DNA of 64,000 nt from Lycocorax pyrrhopterus obiensis (GCA_014706295.1 JACSVZ010000004.1:94279333-94343332); one strand, 5' to 3'; shown: positions 44,126 through 58,440, counted from the stretch's first letter. Notes: generated from the sequence alone by a model not told the origin. A program made the numbers and translations.

Positions 44126-47100
44126 GTAACAGTCTTAGCTTCATATTTCCTAATACTGCTCTTGGGACACTAATGAAATATTGTTTTATATCAACTCTGT
44201 TAATGTTTTTCACATATACTTCAGTTATTGATGATTCAGGTCATCTTATGTTGAGTAACAGAAGGATCATGTTATTACCAGAATTTTATAAAGAACATAT
44301 GCATTTAAAATCAAATGCTTTTTACTTATATTCATGAGAAGCAAAGCTCACCTTGAAGAACAGATAATGATTTTATTCATATTCATCTCCATGTTTCTTC
44401 TTAAATCCCACATATCAAATATGCAAATCCCCTAGCTTCAGTCAAAGAAAAAGAAAAACTGAAATTGTATCACCATCAGGACTTCAAATAATGAAGCCAT
44501 GAATAAAAAGATCTGTGATAAATGAGTTTCTAATAACAACGGGGTTTCTAATAACAGCAGGAATCAGATTATGAGAACATAAAGGGGAAGTTTCATGTAT
44601 GAATGGTTTGAAAGACTGAAACCTTAATGTTTCTTTATTGCTTAAAATGAGAAATGATGCAGACTGTAGCAGTAAGAAGTTCTTCTGTGGACCTTGCCAA
44701 GCCTCCTGCTTTCACAGATCCTGCGGCTCAGCTGTGAAATTGTGGCTAAAAAAATTAATCAAGTGCCACAAAAATCAAACAAACAAACAATCTGATAAAG
44801 AAGCTTTCCTCAGAAAACCTGCCCAAGCTGGAAACACTCTGAAATATGAAATATCTAGGTTTGTTTAAATAATTTGTTTATAAAGAAATTCTGCCTGATG
44901 TGAAAGAAATGGTCATTTTTCATTATATAATTAACTGAAGAAAAGAAACAAAAAGCTTTTTGTTGCAAAAGGATGATGTTTCTAGAAAAATGCTCTGTTT
45001 GGGTCCAGCAAGACCAGAGGGAAGAATTGTCAATCTGGTGCTGCTGCAAGTATTGAGAAAGTCCTTTTCTTGAATTCAGACAAGTTGTCTGTGAGAAGCA
45101 GTTAAGGTGAACTAAGAAGGGGTTAATAAAAGTAGTGCCAGTGTGTAATTTCAGCTCTATTGCACTCCTGTATTGACTTTCTCTGTTATCAAGTTTCTAT
45201 TACATAACCAGATTTATGCCACAGCTCCAAGCATCACAAGCATAAATCAATGAGCGGGAGCAGCTGGCAGAGTCAGACAGGGAAATTGTTTTTAAGTCCC
45301 ACAGACATTTGGTTCTAAGTCTGAAACTCTAGCAATGCTCGTGAACTTGTGACCGTGGAAAGTGGTGATGGTGGGGGAGCCCAGCTCTTTTCCTGAAGCC
45401 TGCCAAGCTCTCCACTGCTTTAGCTGCTGATGAAGTTGCAGCGAACATGCAGGAGGACGGAGCAGAGCAGAGGGAAAGAGAAGGCAGCCAAGGCACAAAA
45501 GCACCATGGAACAGCTCCTTCTTCTATCACAGCTTCCATTGTGGAGGGTGAAGTATTTGAACATTCATTACCCCGTGAGGAGAATTGCAAAGTGATCCTT
45601 TTGACTGTTTTCAGCCCATTTTACCCATGGATTAGATATTGAGAAGGAAACAAGATGCAGAAAAACAGTTTCTTCTTTCTGACTGGACATAGAAAATAAG
45701 GCTATTTAGATAATTTCTTCAATACCAGACTAGCATCAGTACAGACTTCTTTCTGCTTGTTTTTGTGTTTGGCTTCACAGGAGTTTGTTTCGGGCAATGG
45801 GACACCTGAAAAATATCCAGTGCTTTTTGTGAGAAGTGTAACAATGAAGAAGAGCTATATGTTTTTCTGAGTTAAATGTGCAATTCCTATGTCTGTTTGT
45901 TAATGGTAGAGCATTACCCATCTTTAATTAGGAAACCTTCTGCAACTTTCAGAATAACTCACAGCCAGGAGAGTGTCAGGCAGACAGTGGTTCTTTCCAT
46001 TCTAAAGAGCTGAAGACCATGGACTGTTGCAGAGCATTCATGCCTGTCTGTCAGGAAAGGTAGCCTGTTCAGCACGTCCCATCCACCTGGAACCCCAGCT
46101 GTAGCAATACAGAGATCCACTAGAATGCAGCATGGCTGCGCATTGCCACACAAGTAGGGATCTCTGCTGCAATGGTCTCAGAACAGCCCAGGGTACAAAC
46201 ACAAACCCGAGTCTTTTCCTGTCATGGACTCTAGCACCAGCAAAAAAGTAAGCCCTCAGAAGGACTCCACAGTCTTGGAACGAGTGAGAGCAAGAGAGTG
46301 ATACCAGTAGAAAGTTATTTTAACAGACTTCACAAAAGATAAAGATATTTTCCTTGGACATTTGCAACTCCTCTGTCCTTCGGTATTTTGAGAGTAAGTT
46401 GAAATTAACCCAGATACTCTTCAGGGGCTAATACGCCTTCTGACAGTCCCTGAACATAGCTGCAACATGAGGGTTTTTGTTTGTATTTTGCAGAGGAAGC
46501 TCTGACATTTTCCAGAACCAGGCAATTGCCTACTCTGTATCTACAACTAATTCTAATGGTAGCTGACTATAGAAGAGAAGGAGGCAAGGATTATGAAGTT
46601 AGAAATAATTCCCTTTGAATAGAATAACTCTGGACAGTACCTGTGGTGGCTTATCCACTTTCAAGTTCGACTTGTTCCTATGATCCTTTCCCACTTGCCA
46701 GATGAATATTCCAACTGATGACTATTGTACAGTGCCATCACTTTTAAACAGTCTTTCCAAATAAAAAGACTGTCAAAACCTGTCAAATTCCTACTGAAAG
46801 TTTGTCTTCAATTAATTAACATTTTTCCTCACAAGGAATTGTTGCAAACATCACTTATCTCTTGTGCCTTTCTGATTTACTTAGGTAAGAATGCTAGAGT
46901 CATCATGCTTTGGGGTTTTTTTAATTAAAAGAAGCAATACAGCATTTGTTTTCGGGACCCTTGCAGAATCTATGTAATATTTAAATCCAGAAAATGCAAA
47001 ACTAAAAGTATTAAATATATGGCCTTACATTTGTAATACTTGTTCTGGAAATGACATTTTGTTCTTATTGCCATTTAACATCAACTTGAAAACAGTTCTT

Positions 47101-49735
47101 AAAAATTAATGGCCTATGCTAAATAGATACTGAAGGATCAGTGTCTAATTTTAGCTAGACTATATTATAATAAGCAATTACTTTTTCTCATATCATGTTT
47201 ATATAGCATGACCAAGTTTAAATACCTGATTTAGTAAGCCCCTGAAATGAATAATATGACTTCTTGAAGGAAGAGTAAAAAATCTTGTATTATTCACTGA
47301 AAACTCACACAGAAGTTTCTTTCAGTTTCTTCAACTGATGAGCTGATAACTGCACTAATACAAGGAGGAAGTATATAAACAAAGTTGTGTCTTTTAATAG
47401 CTTTTTGTAGTGTTATGTTTTAAAACAAATCCCTCCCTTTCCTTAGAACATTTAAAAGCCCTTTCCCAGTGGTCTGGGTTCACTGTATGGTCAGTAAGAC
47501 AAGCAGGTTACAGTGTTTTCTAGTGTCTTGGAGGGGCAGGGATGTACACAACAGCTCTGACAGCCGCTGTGGATCAGGACCCAGTTCCACCTCTCTTTCT
47601 AGATGAGTTCACCAGACAGGAACGCTGCCAGCAGTGAGATCTCGTTTCCGACAGAAGAAATGAGATCAGATGTAAAATCCAGTACTGTTTAACAGCACTG
47701 AAGGTTTCAGTATCTGTCCCTCAGACTTTCAAAAGGTTTCCTAGCATCAGATTCTTCTTTCTTCTAAAGAGGTGGTTCTTGAAAGCTGTTCTTGCTGTGG
47801 TAGTTGCCAGATAAAGTGCTAAAGAGCCGGAGCATGGTTGTCTGAGCCTGTATCAATAACCATTCCTTGCCAAGAAGTCTAGAGCATTCATAATGCCATT
47901 TTTGATCTTGTTAGCTTCAAAGTGCCTTGTAACATTACTATTTTTATGTACCAGTGCACAGAGATCTTATCACAGAGCACAGCTCTATTCAAATATAGGA
48001 CAAAAAAAAAAAAGATGATTTCTGCATGAAGGAGAACACATCTGAATACGACAGAGAAGTGACTTAGAGATACAAATAGAGGCAAAATAAAGTAATGGTG
48101 ATCCTAGAAGGTTGTATTCATACAGCATTAGCAGCTTGATCACTGTTTTGGGAGGAGAAAGGAAATGTAGTTAATGCAAGTATTGTTTTCATATCTTTTC
48201 TGCATTTTCCACAGTCATGTAACCCCACTTATAAGAAATGTATACCTTGTACAATAAACTTTCTCACTAGCATGGTTACATTTTTCTTATTTATTTTTTA
48301 TTCTTTAGCAAGGAAAGAGTCATGGTTGGTAGCAGAACTGACACAGAACTCAATAAAAATAAGCGTATCACCCTACGCCTGTATAAACATATTCAGTATC
48401 TACGATGCTTCATACTGACTGCAAGTGCAGTTTTTACTTCCTGAACAGCTTCCACAAGTAGTTTCATTGGATTTCCACTACAGTATCAGTCAGTCCAGGC
48501 AAGTGACATTATCAGTCTCACAGTAATATGAATGATATTACATGTGGTAATGTCAAACAGCAAATGTTGAGGTACCCAATTCGATCAGGTATAACTTGAT
48601 TTTAAGAAAAACTACACTTGAATCAAAATGTAGGTCTAGACATGTAGCCAATAGTCTTTTTTTCTTTGATTTTTTTTTAAATCTTTCAAATTATTCAGAA
48701 TAGATTAAACATACAGTAATTACAGTGTTTATGTGAAATCCAGATTTGAAAGTGAGTGATATTGATGAGCATGTCTAGTTCTTAACATTCTGGCTGATGC
48801 ATGTGTATTGATGGTATAACACTGTCATATGAATTCTAAAAAAATATTATTATATTGAATTTCTTTTTTGATTACTTAAAAAGTTGGCAATAGTAGCAAT
48901 GTTTTTGAAAAATTCTAATTTTTGGAAGAATTCTGGAGGTCTAATACTTTTGAAAGCCAGAACTCCATCCAGTAATAGAAGTAAAAGAACATGAGGAAAA
49001 GTTTTGGTCAGAGGAAACAAAATATCATCAAAATGCTTCAAGGGTAAAATTGTATCTTGTTATCTTGATCAGTGTGAGAGAATAGTGTAGAGTTATTCAT
49101 GCAGTTCACATTGGCAAGAGCTTTTAGAGCTCACACAAAGAATAACATACACTTCCTTTCTTGAGCTCACCCAGAGTGACCAATAATGATGAATTAAAAT
49201 GTGGGCATAAAATTTGTTTCAACCTGTCATTCACAAAGAAAGCCTTTCTATATATCACATGGTATTTGTCTCAGATGAACAAAAAAACCGTTTTTTTTTC
49301 ATACTCTGGGGCAAGTGCAAAGAGCAGTAAAAGTTGAGATATTTTCAAAGGAGACCCATAATACTGAAAAAGTCCAATTCTTTCTTTTCAGGAAAAGCCA
49401 TATTAAATAACATGGCCTTAAAATTCTACCCAGAGAAATCAGACAAAATGTAATTTGTACTTGAAACTGAATTATATTAATTTTCTCTGAGAAAAACTAT
49501 TATAAATTAAACTCTTTGTATTAAACACAACAACAACAACAAAATCATGTTTCACTATGAACTACAGCATACATTTAGCTAGAATTTTGGTGGCACTCAC
49601 ATAGCATAGAAGATGCTATTTTTCTTTTGCTGTCCTTTTGGTAAACTACTATCCATAGAAGTCACATCATCCACGTTCAGACAGCAGACATAGGTAAATC
49701 GATTTAAGCAGTTTTGAAAAAGAAATGACCAAGGT
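44126..49735. other. Unique AT-rich non-coding DNA
   Basis: No supported gene. Small frames at 44638-44868 and 45430-45642 (plus) and 45292-45564 (minus, overlapping) show no domain. An 18-bp tandem pair is listed separately. An A12 tract lies at about 48002-48013. Confidence 0.5.
44526..44561 (+). repeat. 18-bp direct tandem pair
   Basis: Two adjacent 18-bp units beginning GTTTCTAATAACA (44526-44543 and 44544-44561), differing at two bases. A small local duplication with no visible function. Confidence 0.8.
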
Positions 49736-49779
49736 GGGGGGGGGGGGGGGAAAATATATATATATATATACATATATAC
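49736..49779. repeat. G15 tract followed by (TA)8 and a second TA run
   Basis: Fifteen consecutive G (49736-49750), four A, then TA x8 (49755-49770), a C, and a further short run of AT dinucleotides. G15 can form a G-quadruplex, and TA8 melts easily or extrudes a cruciform. Both are prone to length change and to sequencing error, so the exact G count is uncertain. Confidence 0.88.
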
Positions 49780-52700
49780 CCTAGACTCCCTTCTGCACAG
49801 AGAATTTTGAATTGAATTTCTGTTTTCTTGCAGAAAAACAGCTGTGGACACCAAAAATCTCTGTCCATCCTCATGGACCAGTTTTACTCTCAAATGTTAA
49901 ATACCCTAGGTGAAAGGAAAAGCAGAACAAGGACGGGAAAGTCATAAACCCTAAATTAATTGAGATTGCTATTAGCACTGTTTGTCCCCCCCATTCCCAG
50001 AAGTGGGAACACTTTTTAATCCTTTTTAAGGATGAACTCATGCAGATTTAATGATGCTGATTCACAGGCACACTGAGGTAATGCACTTCACATAAGAAGG
50101 ACATTGCATCATTTCATCAGGTCTCAAAACGTAAGCATTAAGGGGAATTTCACCATGGCATCAGCTTTTACTGTAACCAAAGACTCCACAGTATGATTAC
50201 AGCAAGGCAGGTCACACAGTGGGATAGACTCACTGAGGCAGTAAGATGGTCCCAATCTAAAGAACATAAGGCAGGAGACACAAGCCAATTCTCTTATTGT
50301 ATAACAGCACATAATGTTATATCACATCTTTAAAAAATCAATTTATGTTCCACCGAACTGCTTCTGGTTAAGGGGAAAAAAACTTACGTGAGGACTGCTC
50401 AAATTTATATCAAAGCTAAACACTGTGGAAAGAGGCTGCAAAATGAGATTTTTTTCTTGCAGGACAGGATAAGTATCAATTAACTGAAGTGTGCAAACAA
50501 AGTGCATTGTTTTAAAACCTCTGTGGTTTTTATGTGCTATGTTTCATATTTGGAAGGAAACAAGAAATGCAATTGTTCTGATGCTCATTTTTAAAAAATG
50601 AACTCAGGAAGAGAATATGACATGTAAATATATGCCTCTTTCCTGGGGAGAGCAAAGGTAGCTCCCAGAGTTATTATGTGCTTATCTTTTTCATAGAGTC
50701 CTGACCCAGAGCTGCCACAAGCTGCTTCCACCAAGGCCTGTGGTTCCTCCCCTCTCCCAAGGGATAACAGGGTGTCAAATGGAGAGTAGGGTACGCAGTT
50801 GTCGTGAAATACAAATAGTACTTCACCTAGAAGTTAGGAAAAGCAGCTAAAAACTGAAGATAGTAAGATCTGGGTCATCCCTTCATCCCTGTGGGCATCC
50901 CTCTGGGCATCCCTCTGGGCCAGGCTCACCGACCCTGTGCTCCAGCATCCCTGCACTCCAGCTACTGCAGTCAGTGGCACAGTCACTTCCCCACCACCCA
51001 GGCAGAGGCACCACTGGTGGGTCAAGGCACAGGCAACTTGTTTGCAAGAAAGGTTAGCATTATGTTTCTCAAACACAACTCTCTCTCCATTTATGGATTT
51101 TTTTAAAATCACATTTATTATATAAAAACATAAAATACTCAAACACTTGATGCTCCTTCACTTAAGGAAAACACCATAAAATTTGACTGACCTGCTGGCT
51201 AGAGATGTAAGATTATTGCTTGAGTGCTTGAGTGCTTTCATTTTGGTTTTCTTTTTCTGGGCAAGTGCCTGTTTTCCCCCCAGAGATGAATGCTGGATAA
51301 ATCTTGAAGAATTACAGCCAAGCATTCATAACATGTAGTAGTCTTATTCTTGTTGGAAAGTCCTAAAACTCCTGTGGATTTTCAATGCAATGGCTGAGCA
51401 CACACTCCCCTCTACCCATTTACACTTCGTAGCCCACACACTCACAGCACTCAAGCACTGTGGTCCCACAGCAAGTCTGAGACATTTTCAGCAGCGTTGG
51501 GCTTGCTCTGTAGGTTCGTACAGCACCAAGCTGCATTTCATAGCCCTGTTGAGGGGACTGTCTATTCTTCTGGATTACCATGTCTTCAAAAACAGCGTGT
51601 CAAAAGGCTTTAAGCAGGGCACTGACATAAATTCCAACCTGTTCAAACATTTCCGACAATATTTGGGGCTACTCTGACCAGTGCATTATTTATATGGACA
51701 TGAGTAAAATCTGAATCCAGTTTTCTTTAATTGCTGCTTTCACTGCCATGAGTCCTATCCCATCATTTGTACGGGGCCAGCCCTTGCACTAATTTGTACA
51801 TGAAGTCTGCTGTTGTGATTTGTGAGTGGTTGGATCTTGTGTTTCCTTTTCACTAATTATCCCACATACTTCAGAGTAGTCCCAGAATATTGGATAAGAG
51901 GTTTTGTTTACACCCTCTTTTGGCACTCAGGAGCCCTTTCCTAGAAGATCTAGAGTTTTATTTCGTGTAAGTTACTCTCCCACTGTCTACAAATAGGGAA
52001 TTGCCCATCATCCAACTCTTCAGGGTGATTTCTGCCTCAGAAAAGAGCTCAGGCAGTTTCTGAGCACTCCTTCTTGCTTCAAAGGTTCACCTCTAATATT
52101 TGTTCTGTAACTAGGCTAATGGATAATTTCTTTTTGCCTGTTCATAGATGAAATCCATATCTATGGAAAGAAAAGACTTAATATGTTTATATCTGAGCGA
52201 AATTTTCATTTGTTTTACTCAGAAAATGAATAATCGGCTCTCACAGCTCTTCTCCCAAAGTTGTGGGTTTTTTTATTTCCTCAAGAATAGCTCTGTGTAT
52301 CTGTTTTCAAACTTTATCTTCATGACAGTTGTCTATAAGAAGAAACTGGCCTACTTATTTAAGCTCTGTCATTGTATACGAAATGAAAGCTTTTATTGTA
52401 TCACATTACATATATGGTGAGGTAGGAGTGAGAGTGTATAAAAGGAGTCCAGTATCTACATTTGTTCATTCATTGCATCACCGTATTTAGTTGCCTATTC
52501 ACATGAAACAACAACGCTTTTGTATAAATATGCCATTTAAAATCTAGTCTACTATACAAAACTTATTCTACAGTCTACTTTGTTTTAATTTTCCTAATGC
52601 TTTCTTTACACTTTGCAGAGATATGAAACCATCTTACCCTTTTACTTAACATCTGTTTGGGAGAGGGAAGAAGGGCTAATAATGTGTGGAAAGAAATGTG

Positions 52701-55700
52701 TATGGGTGTCACCCGCCGAGCACTGGTAGAAGTGACATGTTTAATGCCACTCAGCTTTATTTGTTATTAGTGTGCCAAGGGGTCTCTTTTGTACACACTG
52801 AGCCTTACGGTGTCAATGTATTTATCTAAGTGGCTTCTATGGCAGAGAATTACACAGTGGTATGTACTGGTGCTAAAAGTGGATAGACTCTATGTCTGTG
52901 CCTAGCTAGAAGCGATTTTGAAAGTTTCTCCTTTTTTCATTGGAAGAAAATTTACTTAAAAATAAGTCTTGATAATAACAGAAATAGGTGCTTCCTATCA
53001 AATGACTGTAACATAAGGAGAGTTGCTAAATGAAAAACTGCAGTGAAATAATTACGTGTTTAATATTCCTAATGCTAAATGATGAAATTAAAGTAAAAAG
53101 TAGTGTGGCTTACACAGCTCTCCTGCCTTCTCTGTATCTTTCCTTGTAAAGCATTCACCTCAGACTGTCCCCAGACCTATCCTGCCTGCCTTCCTCCCTC
53201 CTATAACTTTTGAACTAAAAGAATAACACCACCTCAGAGAGGGCTGTAGAGTCCAGAAGGTTAATCTGGCAGAGACTCTCCTCAGGGACACGTCTTCCAG
53301 TTTTTAAAGTTATTTCCAGATTAAATGACCGTCTCAAGCTGCCTCTTTTCAGCTACCCCAATCAGCATCATTACATCTACAGCAGGTTGTCTGACATCTG
53401 AGTTGCCTTGTGTACTTTGGTATCAGAAAACTGTGCCACAAATTGACTCCCAAATAAATCACTTTTTGCCTTTGTTTTTTTTTAATAAGAACAGCCTCTT
53501 ATCTCTGGGTGTTGCCTGCTACGCTGCAAACACTCTAGCTTCTATCTGGCATCTTTTCTCTGAAAATCAGCTTTTGGCTGGCTGGATCAGAAGCTGAGTG
53601 AGTGTAAATCAGTGGCAGTGGCTGGAGCTGAGCCAGCAGTATTAGGCAGGACCCCTCGTGGAGGCAGAGGCATTCACCCATGACACAAGCCTAGAGCTCA
53701 GCCAGCAGCACACCAAGGAACAGCTTCTCCCTCTTTGTGTTTTCTACCCTGCCTGCTTGCTTTTATTGGAGCATCTTACTGTGTATGTAACTGCATAGAT
53801 GCATTTTTACCTTAAGAACATGAATGACTTAAAAGAAGAACAATACTCCCAAATATTTATATAAATCACAAGTCTGAGTATACTCAAAGGAGTATGAGAG
53901 AAAAGTGTCCCAAAGGGCATTCATGTATATTAGTGAGATGTGCATACACACATCTGTGCACAGGATTCCCAAACTGGTAAATGATGTCGCTGCACAATTT
54001 CATGTGCTTTGTCACATGCCAAAGCATGATATAGTAAGTAAATATGCAGCATAAAACTTCATACAGATATTAAAGGACTCTGTTAAACTAGAAAAAAGGC
54101 TTAGCTGAGAGGAGCAGCAGGGCTGAGGAGCAGATGCTGCTGGGGCAGGGGCTGACAGCCCTGAGGTTTGTTGAAATGGGCTCCAGGCCCATGGGCAGGG
54201 TGAGGGGAGTCTGGCTGGGGCAAGTTATGAGTGTATGCAGCTTTGAGCAAATAGCCAAGCAAAACGCAGTAGGAGAGACTCTTAGCTGTGGTTTGAATGA
54301 AACCAGTAAACACTTAGCTTTTAAATTACCCTTAGAAAGGCATGTTGAGGGTGGGCTTTTCAGGTGACCATCCTAAACATCTTGCACACATGCGTGCATG
54401 AAAGAAGACAATTTTAATTATATTTTTGTGGTAGTCCTGCTGTCAGAGTAATCATAAACTCTGATGTTTCTCATCTGTGCTCTGTTAGAAATGAAACATC
54501 TCAGTGTGACAGCAAAAAGATTTCATGAGTGCACCCGTCAGATCCTGGAAGTGAGAAAGCTGGTGCAGCGGATTATAAAAGTGTTCTCACTACACAAGCA
54601 TTCAGTCCTTGCGATTAAATGCATTTCACAGTGAAGGGAAACACATCAGCTGGCTCCACTGGTTGTGAGTAGGTGGGTGAATTAAAGCAAACCAGGGGGG
54701 TTTCCATACTCAGACAGAGGTAGTGCCTTTAAGTAAGCCTGCAATTACTGGTACACCAACTGTCATAGCCCCTCAGAAACGGAAAAATCATTTTGCTCAG
54801 ATCCTGAAATTCCAAGACTACCTTTATCCTTCATTACCCTATACAGCTCTTCACCTCTTGTTCCAAAATTAATGAAATGCAGCTTTTCCCCCCACATTTC
54901 TTCAAAAAAGCTAAGTTAAGAATTTTGTGTTATATTTTGAGTCCCTAAAGTGCTAACAATTGGGCTGTCACTGCACTGAAAGGGGCAGAAGACAGACGAG
55001 AGGTGTGTCCTTTTTTCTGCCTCCTTGTGATGACCCAAAGTGAAGACCCAAAGCCAAGAAGATCAGGCAGTGCAGAGGTGAACTTCAGCCACCACGCTCC
55101 CACCCCAGTGAGATCCCAGCCTGCAGCCTTGTGGCTGATGATGGGCCACACAACAGCAGCGGAAAGACAGTAAAATGGTTGCAAAATCCTTTCCAGTACA
55201 CATTTATTTGGGCTTTCTTGGCCCTGCAAGAAAGTGCGGGAATAATACGAGGGGAAAAAAATGAAAGTACTAACCCAAATTTTCACAGTTCTGTCTCCTT
55301 TTTGGAAGCTGCAAGAGAAATACTGGGTCGTCTGCAACCCACAAAATAGTAAATTTTGAGTAGTTTTATTAAGGAAATGGATAATCCTCGATTATTGGGG
55401 GAGCAGGGGGGCAGGATAGGATGGATGATTCATTGATTAAAAAGGTCAAGAGACAAGATTTTAAATCTACAAGGTTAAAGTTTTCAAGGAAATGCTTATA
55501 GCTTATTTCCAGCTACAGAGTTTTTAGCAAAGCCTGCCCCAAGTTAGTGTAAAAGCAAAGTGACAATAGCTCAGAAGTGTTTTCTTCATATTCTCTTGCT
55601 AATGACACTGTTATGTTTCAGAAACTCTAACTTTTTGGTATTCAGATTCTACTCTGGAAGCATAAATTATGCTAAAGAAAAAATTACTCCTGATAATAAT

Positions 55701-56862
55701 TTTACTGAGATCAACAGAAGTATGTCCTAAAAAAATTCTACTTAGCCTGAATAAAAGTTGGAAAAATAGATTCTAAATCTAGTTCTTTCCTTGCTGATAA
55801 TATTTGGAACAGTATTACACACACCTTTTTTTTCCTCGAGATATACAATTTAGTCATAAATCAAGTACTGTGCCCAAGTATTTATCCTTAGTCTAATGTC
55901 ATTTTCCTTACCATCCTGTTACACTGCTTTTGAAGCTAGCCTGCCCTATAAACATTGATTTCCTAAAACATAATGAAAATATTCAAAACTCTCCTTTTCT
56001 GTGGGATATTTTTAAATAGAAGGAAGCACTTTCTTCCCTGTGTCCATGTTTTATTTCTTATTTTTTGTCTACAGATTTTAATTTAAAGCATGCACTAGTA
56101 TTTTTCTTGGCTCACTCTGCTAGACCTAACTGTAACATCATTTTCCAAAATGCCCACACAGTGAAATCTATTCTGCCATAACAGATTTAATTTAAGTAAG
56201 GTTGATCTTAACATCAGATTTAACGGTTTGGTTAAAATTTATAAACACAAGGAAATTCTAGGCACTGTAAATCAAAGATTAAAAAAGGTCATTCATTCTT
56301 TAATTGAGAAAGATATTATAGTGATATCTGCCTATTTATTTATTCCATCAATCTCTAGCTCTGAATTTTCTTCCTTACTCTCAGACAAGCAGTTACTGTG
56401 TTGTCAAAGACACTTTTGTGTGAATTAACAATTTTTTGTGAATTTTTTTTTTTAGAGAAAAGCAGTATTTGAATTCAAGAAATTCTGAAAGTCTCCTGAT
56501 ATACTTTAGTAACCAAACAGTGATTGAAATCTGATACTGTCAGTGTGCTTTAAAGACAAATTTACTGACAAGACAGTAACAAATAATAAATTATAAACCC
56601 CCAAAGGAGGGCATGATCAACTTCCTTGGCGGCTCTGGCTGGAAGAGGACTTGCAGAACCAGGCTCCCGAGTGGGTGCAGTCTCTCGTGCCTAGGCTTTC
56701 CTGGGAGATTTCAGTTCACAAATCATTTGTGTACAGACTGCAAAGCCTCCCAGGGAGCTACTGCAATCTCATGGGTCAACACAGACAGCAGGGGCTCTTT
56801 TTGAAGTAAAAAGTTGCACAGAAGATGAGGGACTGTTTTTACTTACACATCTAGATTAATAA
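49780..56862. other. Unique non-coding DNA
   Basis: No supported gene. GC-richer pockets at about 50880-51030, 53600-53740, 54090-54250 and 55030-55150 give overlapping frames on both strands (the largest is minus 54945-55337, 130 codons) without domains. A 12-bp tandem triplet is listed separately. I see no LINE or LTR fragment here. Confidence 0.5.
50884..50919 (+). repeat. 12-bp tandem repeat, three copies
   Basis: Units CATCCCTGTGGG, CATCCCTCTGGG and CATCCCTCTGGG at 50884-50895, 50896-50907 and 50908-50919, one substitution in the first copy. On the minus strand it would encode a repeated AQRD/AHRD-type tetrapeptide in one frame, but no gene supports that. Confidence 0.9.
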
Positions 56863-56908
56863 GATGGATAGATAGATAGATAGATAGATAGACAGATAGA
56901 TAGATGAT
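56863..56908. repeat. (GATA)n microsatellite
   Basis: About eleven GATA units with a GACA interruption in the middle and degenerate GATG ends. It is likely length-polymorphic. Confidence 0.92.
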
Positions 56909-57990
56909 AAAGTGTGATTCCTCAAGGCTCCTGGATAACCTGTATATTGACTCGTTTTAAAAGCTTACTGAAATATTCACTTCCTGCATGCACATTGAAA
57001 ATTAAATCTCATAACATATGCATGCTATACTCTTCATACATCAAAACACAAACACAGACACTTTGGCAGAAAGAAAAGTAGTGTTAATGAAGCAGTTAGA
57101 TCTATAATAAAGAATTTCTTTGAAACGTTATTGTCATACCAGGTTTTCTCTGGGAGAATGTTGCATGCTTTGAAATCACAGGTCTGGTGAATCTGTAATG
57201 GCAAGGCTGACAGACACATTAGCACTCCCTGTGCAGAAACCATGGTGATGGTCACCTTATACATATGAATAAGTAAATAAGCTATATTGTAGCAACAATA
57301 TCTAGACTTCCAAAATATACGGGTGGCATGGAATAATTGGTTAATCGAGATTTGGGAAAGTAAGGATTTTTTAATAGGAATGTGTTTATGAGGAATCAGA
57401 AGCTTTGAAACTTTAAAGGTTTTAAAGATTTGAGGGATGGAGAACTAAGCGGAGAAAAATAATGGCCTCATGCCTATAATAATCAAAAATAAGGAGAAGA
57501 ACAAATGAGTAATTCTATGCAAATCAGCTTCCTTTTGCTGAGGAACATAACACTCAGGTGCTTACGCTAAACAAACTTAACCTTTATAAAAGCTTATTAT
57601 GGGCCAATTCTTCTAGAAATGGCTGCAGTTTTACCACAAGTTCATAAAAAAAAGAAGTTAATGAGTTCACAGCAGTTTTTTTAGTTTTTTTCTCAGAATA
57701 AGGAGTGAAATTTGAGTTACAAGCTAGAAAAGAATTCTGGCACATAGAAGTCTATAATGGTTGCTAATTTTTATATCCATTTGGTTTGATTTTCTAGCAT
57801 TGAACCTTTTTCATCTGTGACCTTAGCAAAGCTGGTGTTCTCTCTCAGACAGACAGAACACAGTATGGCAACCTGAAACCCGGGTGCCTCTGCTGAACTG
57901 CGAATGAGTAACACGTCACACCACGATTTCAAGACAGTGGAGGAGACGTAGAGTGGATTAAGCCCCCAGGAAGGATTTCCCACAACCATT
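56909..57990. other. Unique non-coding DNA
   Basis: No supported gene. The minus frame 57034-57264 has no domain. The last 200 bp lie within the minus frame 58145-57771, discussed with the CpG-rich patch that follows. Confidence 0.45.
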
Positions 57991-57991
57991 T

Positions 57992-58165
57992 TGCCCGTCT
58001 CTTTCGGTGCAGGCCGGGCGGGAGAGCGCTCGGAGGACGGCCCCGGCGCTGCCTGCCTCGGAGCCGGGCCGCCCGGGATGAAGGGGGGCTCGGTCACACC
58101 GCCGATGTGCCCGGCCGCATTCTCCGTCCCCGTGCAATGCTCCATGACAACAAGGTGAGACGGCA
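57992..58165 (+). promoter_or_regulatory. Dense CpG patch with splice signals: candidate exon or promoter
   Basis: About twenty CpGs in some 140 bp, with GC near 70%, in an otherwise AT-rich neighbourhood. This density is not kept by chance in methylated vertebrate DNA. On the plus strand an acceptor-like tctctttcggtgcag ends at 58012 and a donor-like CAAG|GTGAGA lies at 58154/58155, which would bound a 142-bp exon (58013-58154). Two frames are usable. One starts at the ATG at 58078 (MKGGSVTPPM..., 25 codons plus two bases to the donor). The other runs open through the whole exon and ends at the donor in phase 0 (...MLHDNK). On the minus strand an ATG at 58145 opens 124 codons. I recognise none of these products. 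A first exon or a CpG-rich alternative promoter is the simplest reading. Confidence 0.45.
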
Positions 58166-58440
58166 GAGGTTACCCGAACAGCTGCTTCCTAAGCCAGAGA
58201 TTCCAGGCATTGAAAACCATCTGTCTATACATTCACAAATGTATATAAGGGCAATCTATCAGGCTGCGGCACTGCAGCTGCCACTCCATCAGGCCTGCTT
58301 CCTTTCTCCAGGCTGAACAATAAGAGCTAGTTCTTCACTTTGTGTCACACAGAATGGCTGATTTGATTAAGTCCCCAACTCTCATTATGCTAGGTAGGGG
58401 TGTAGAATTTCAATGATAATCCATAATGCATGACCAGTTT

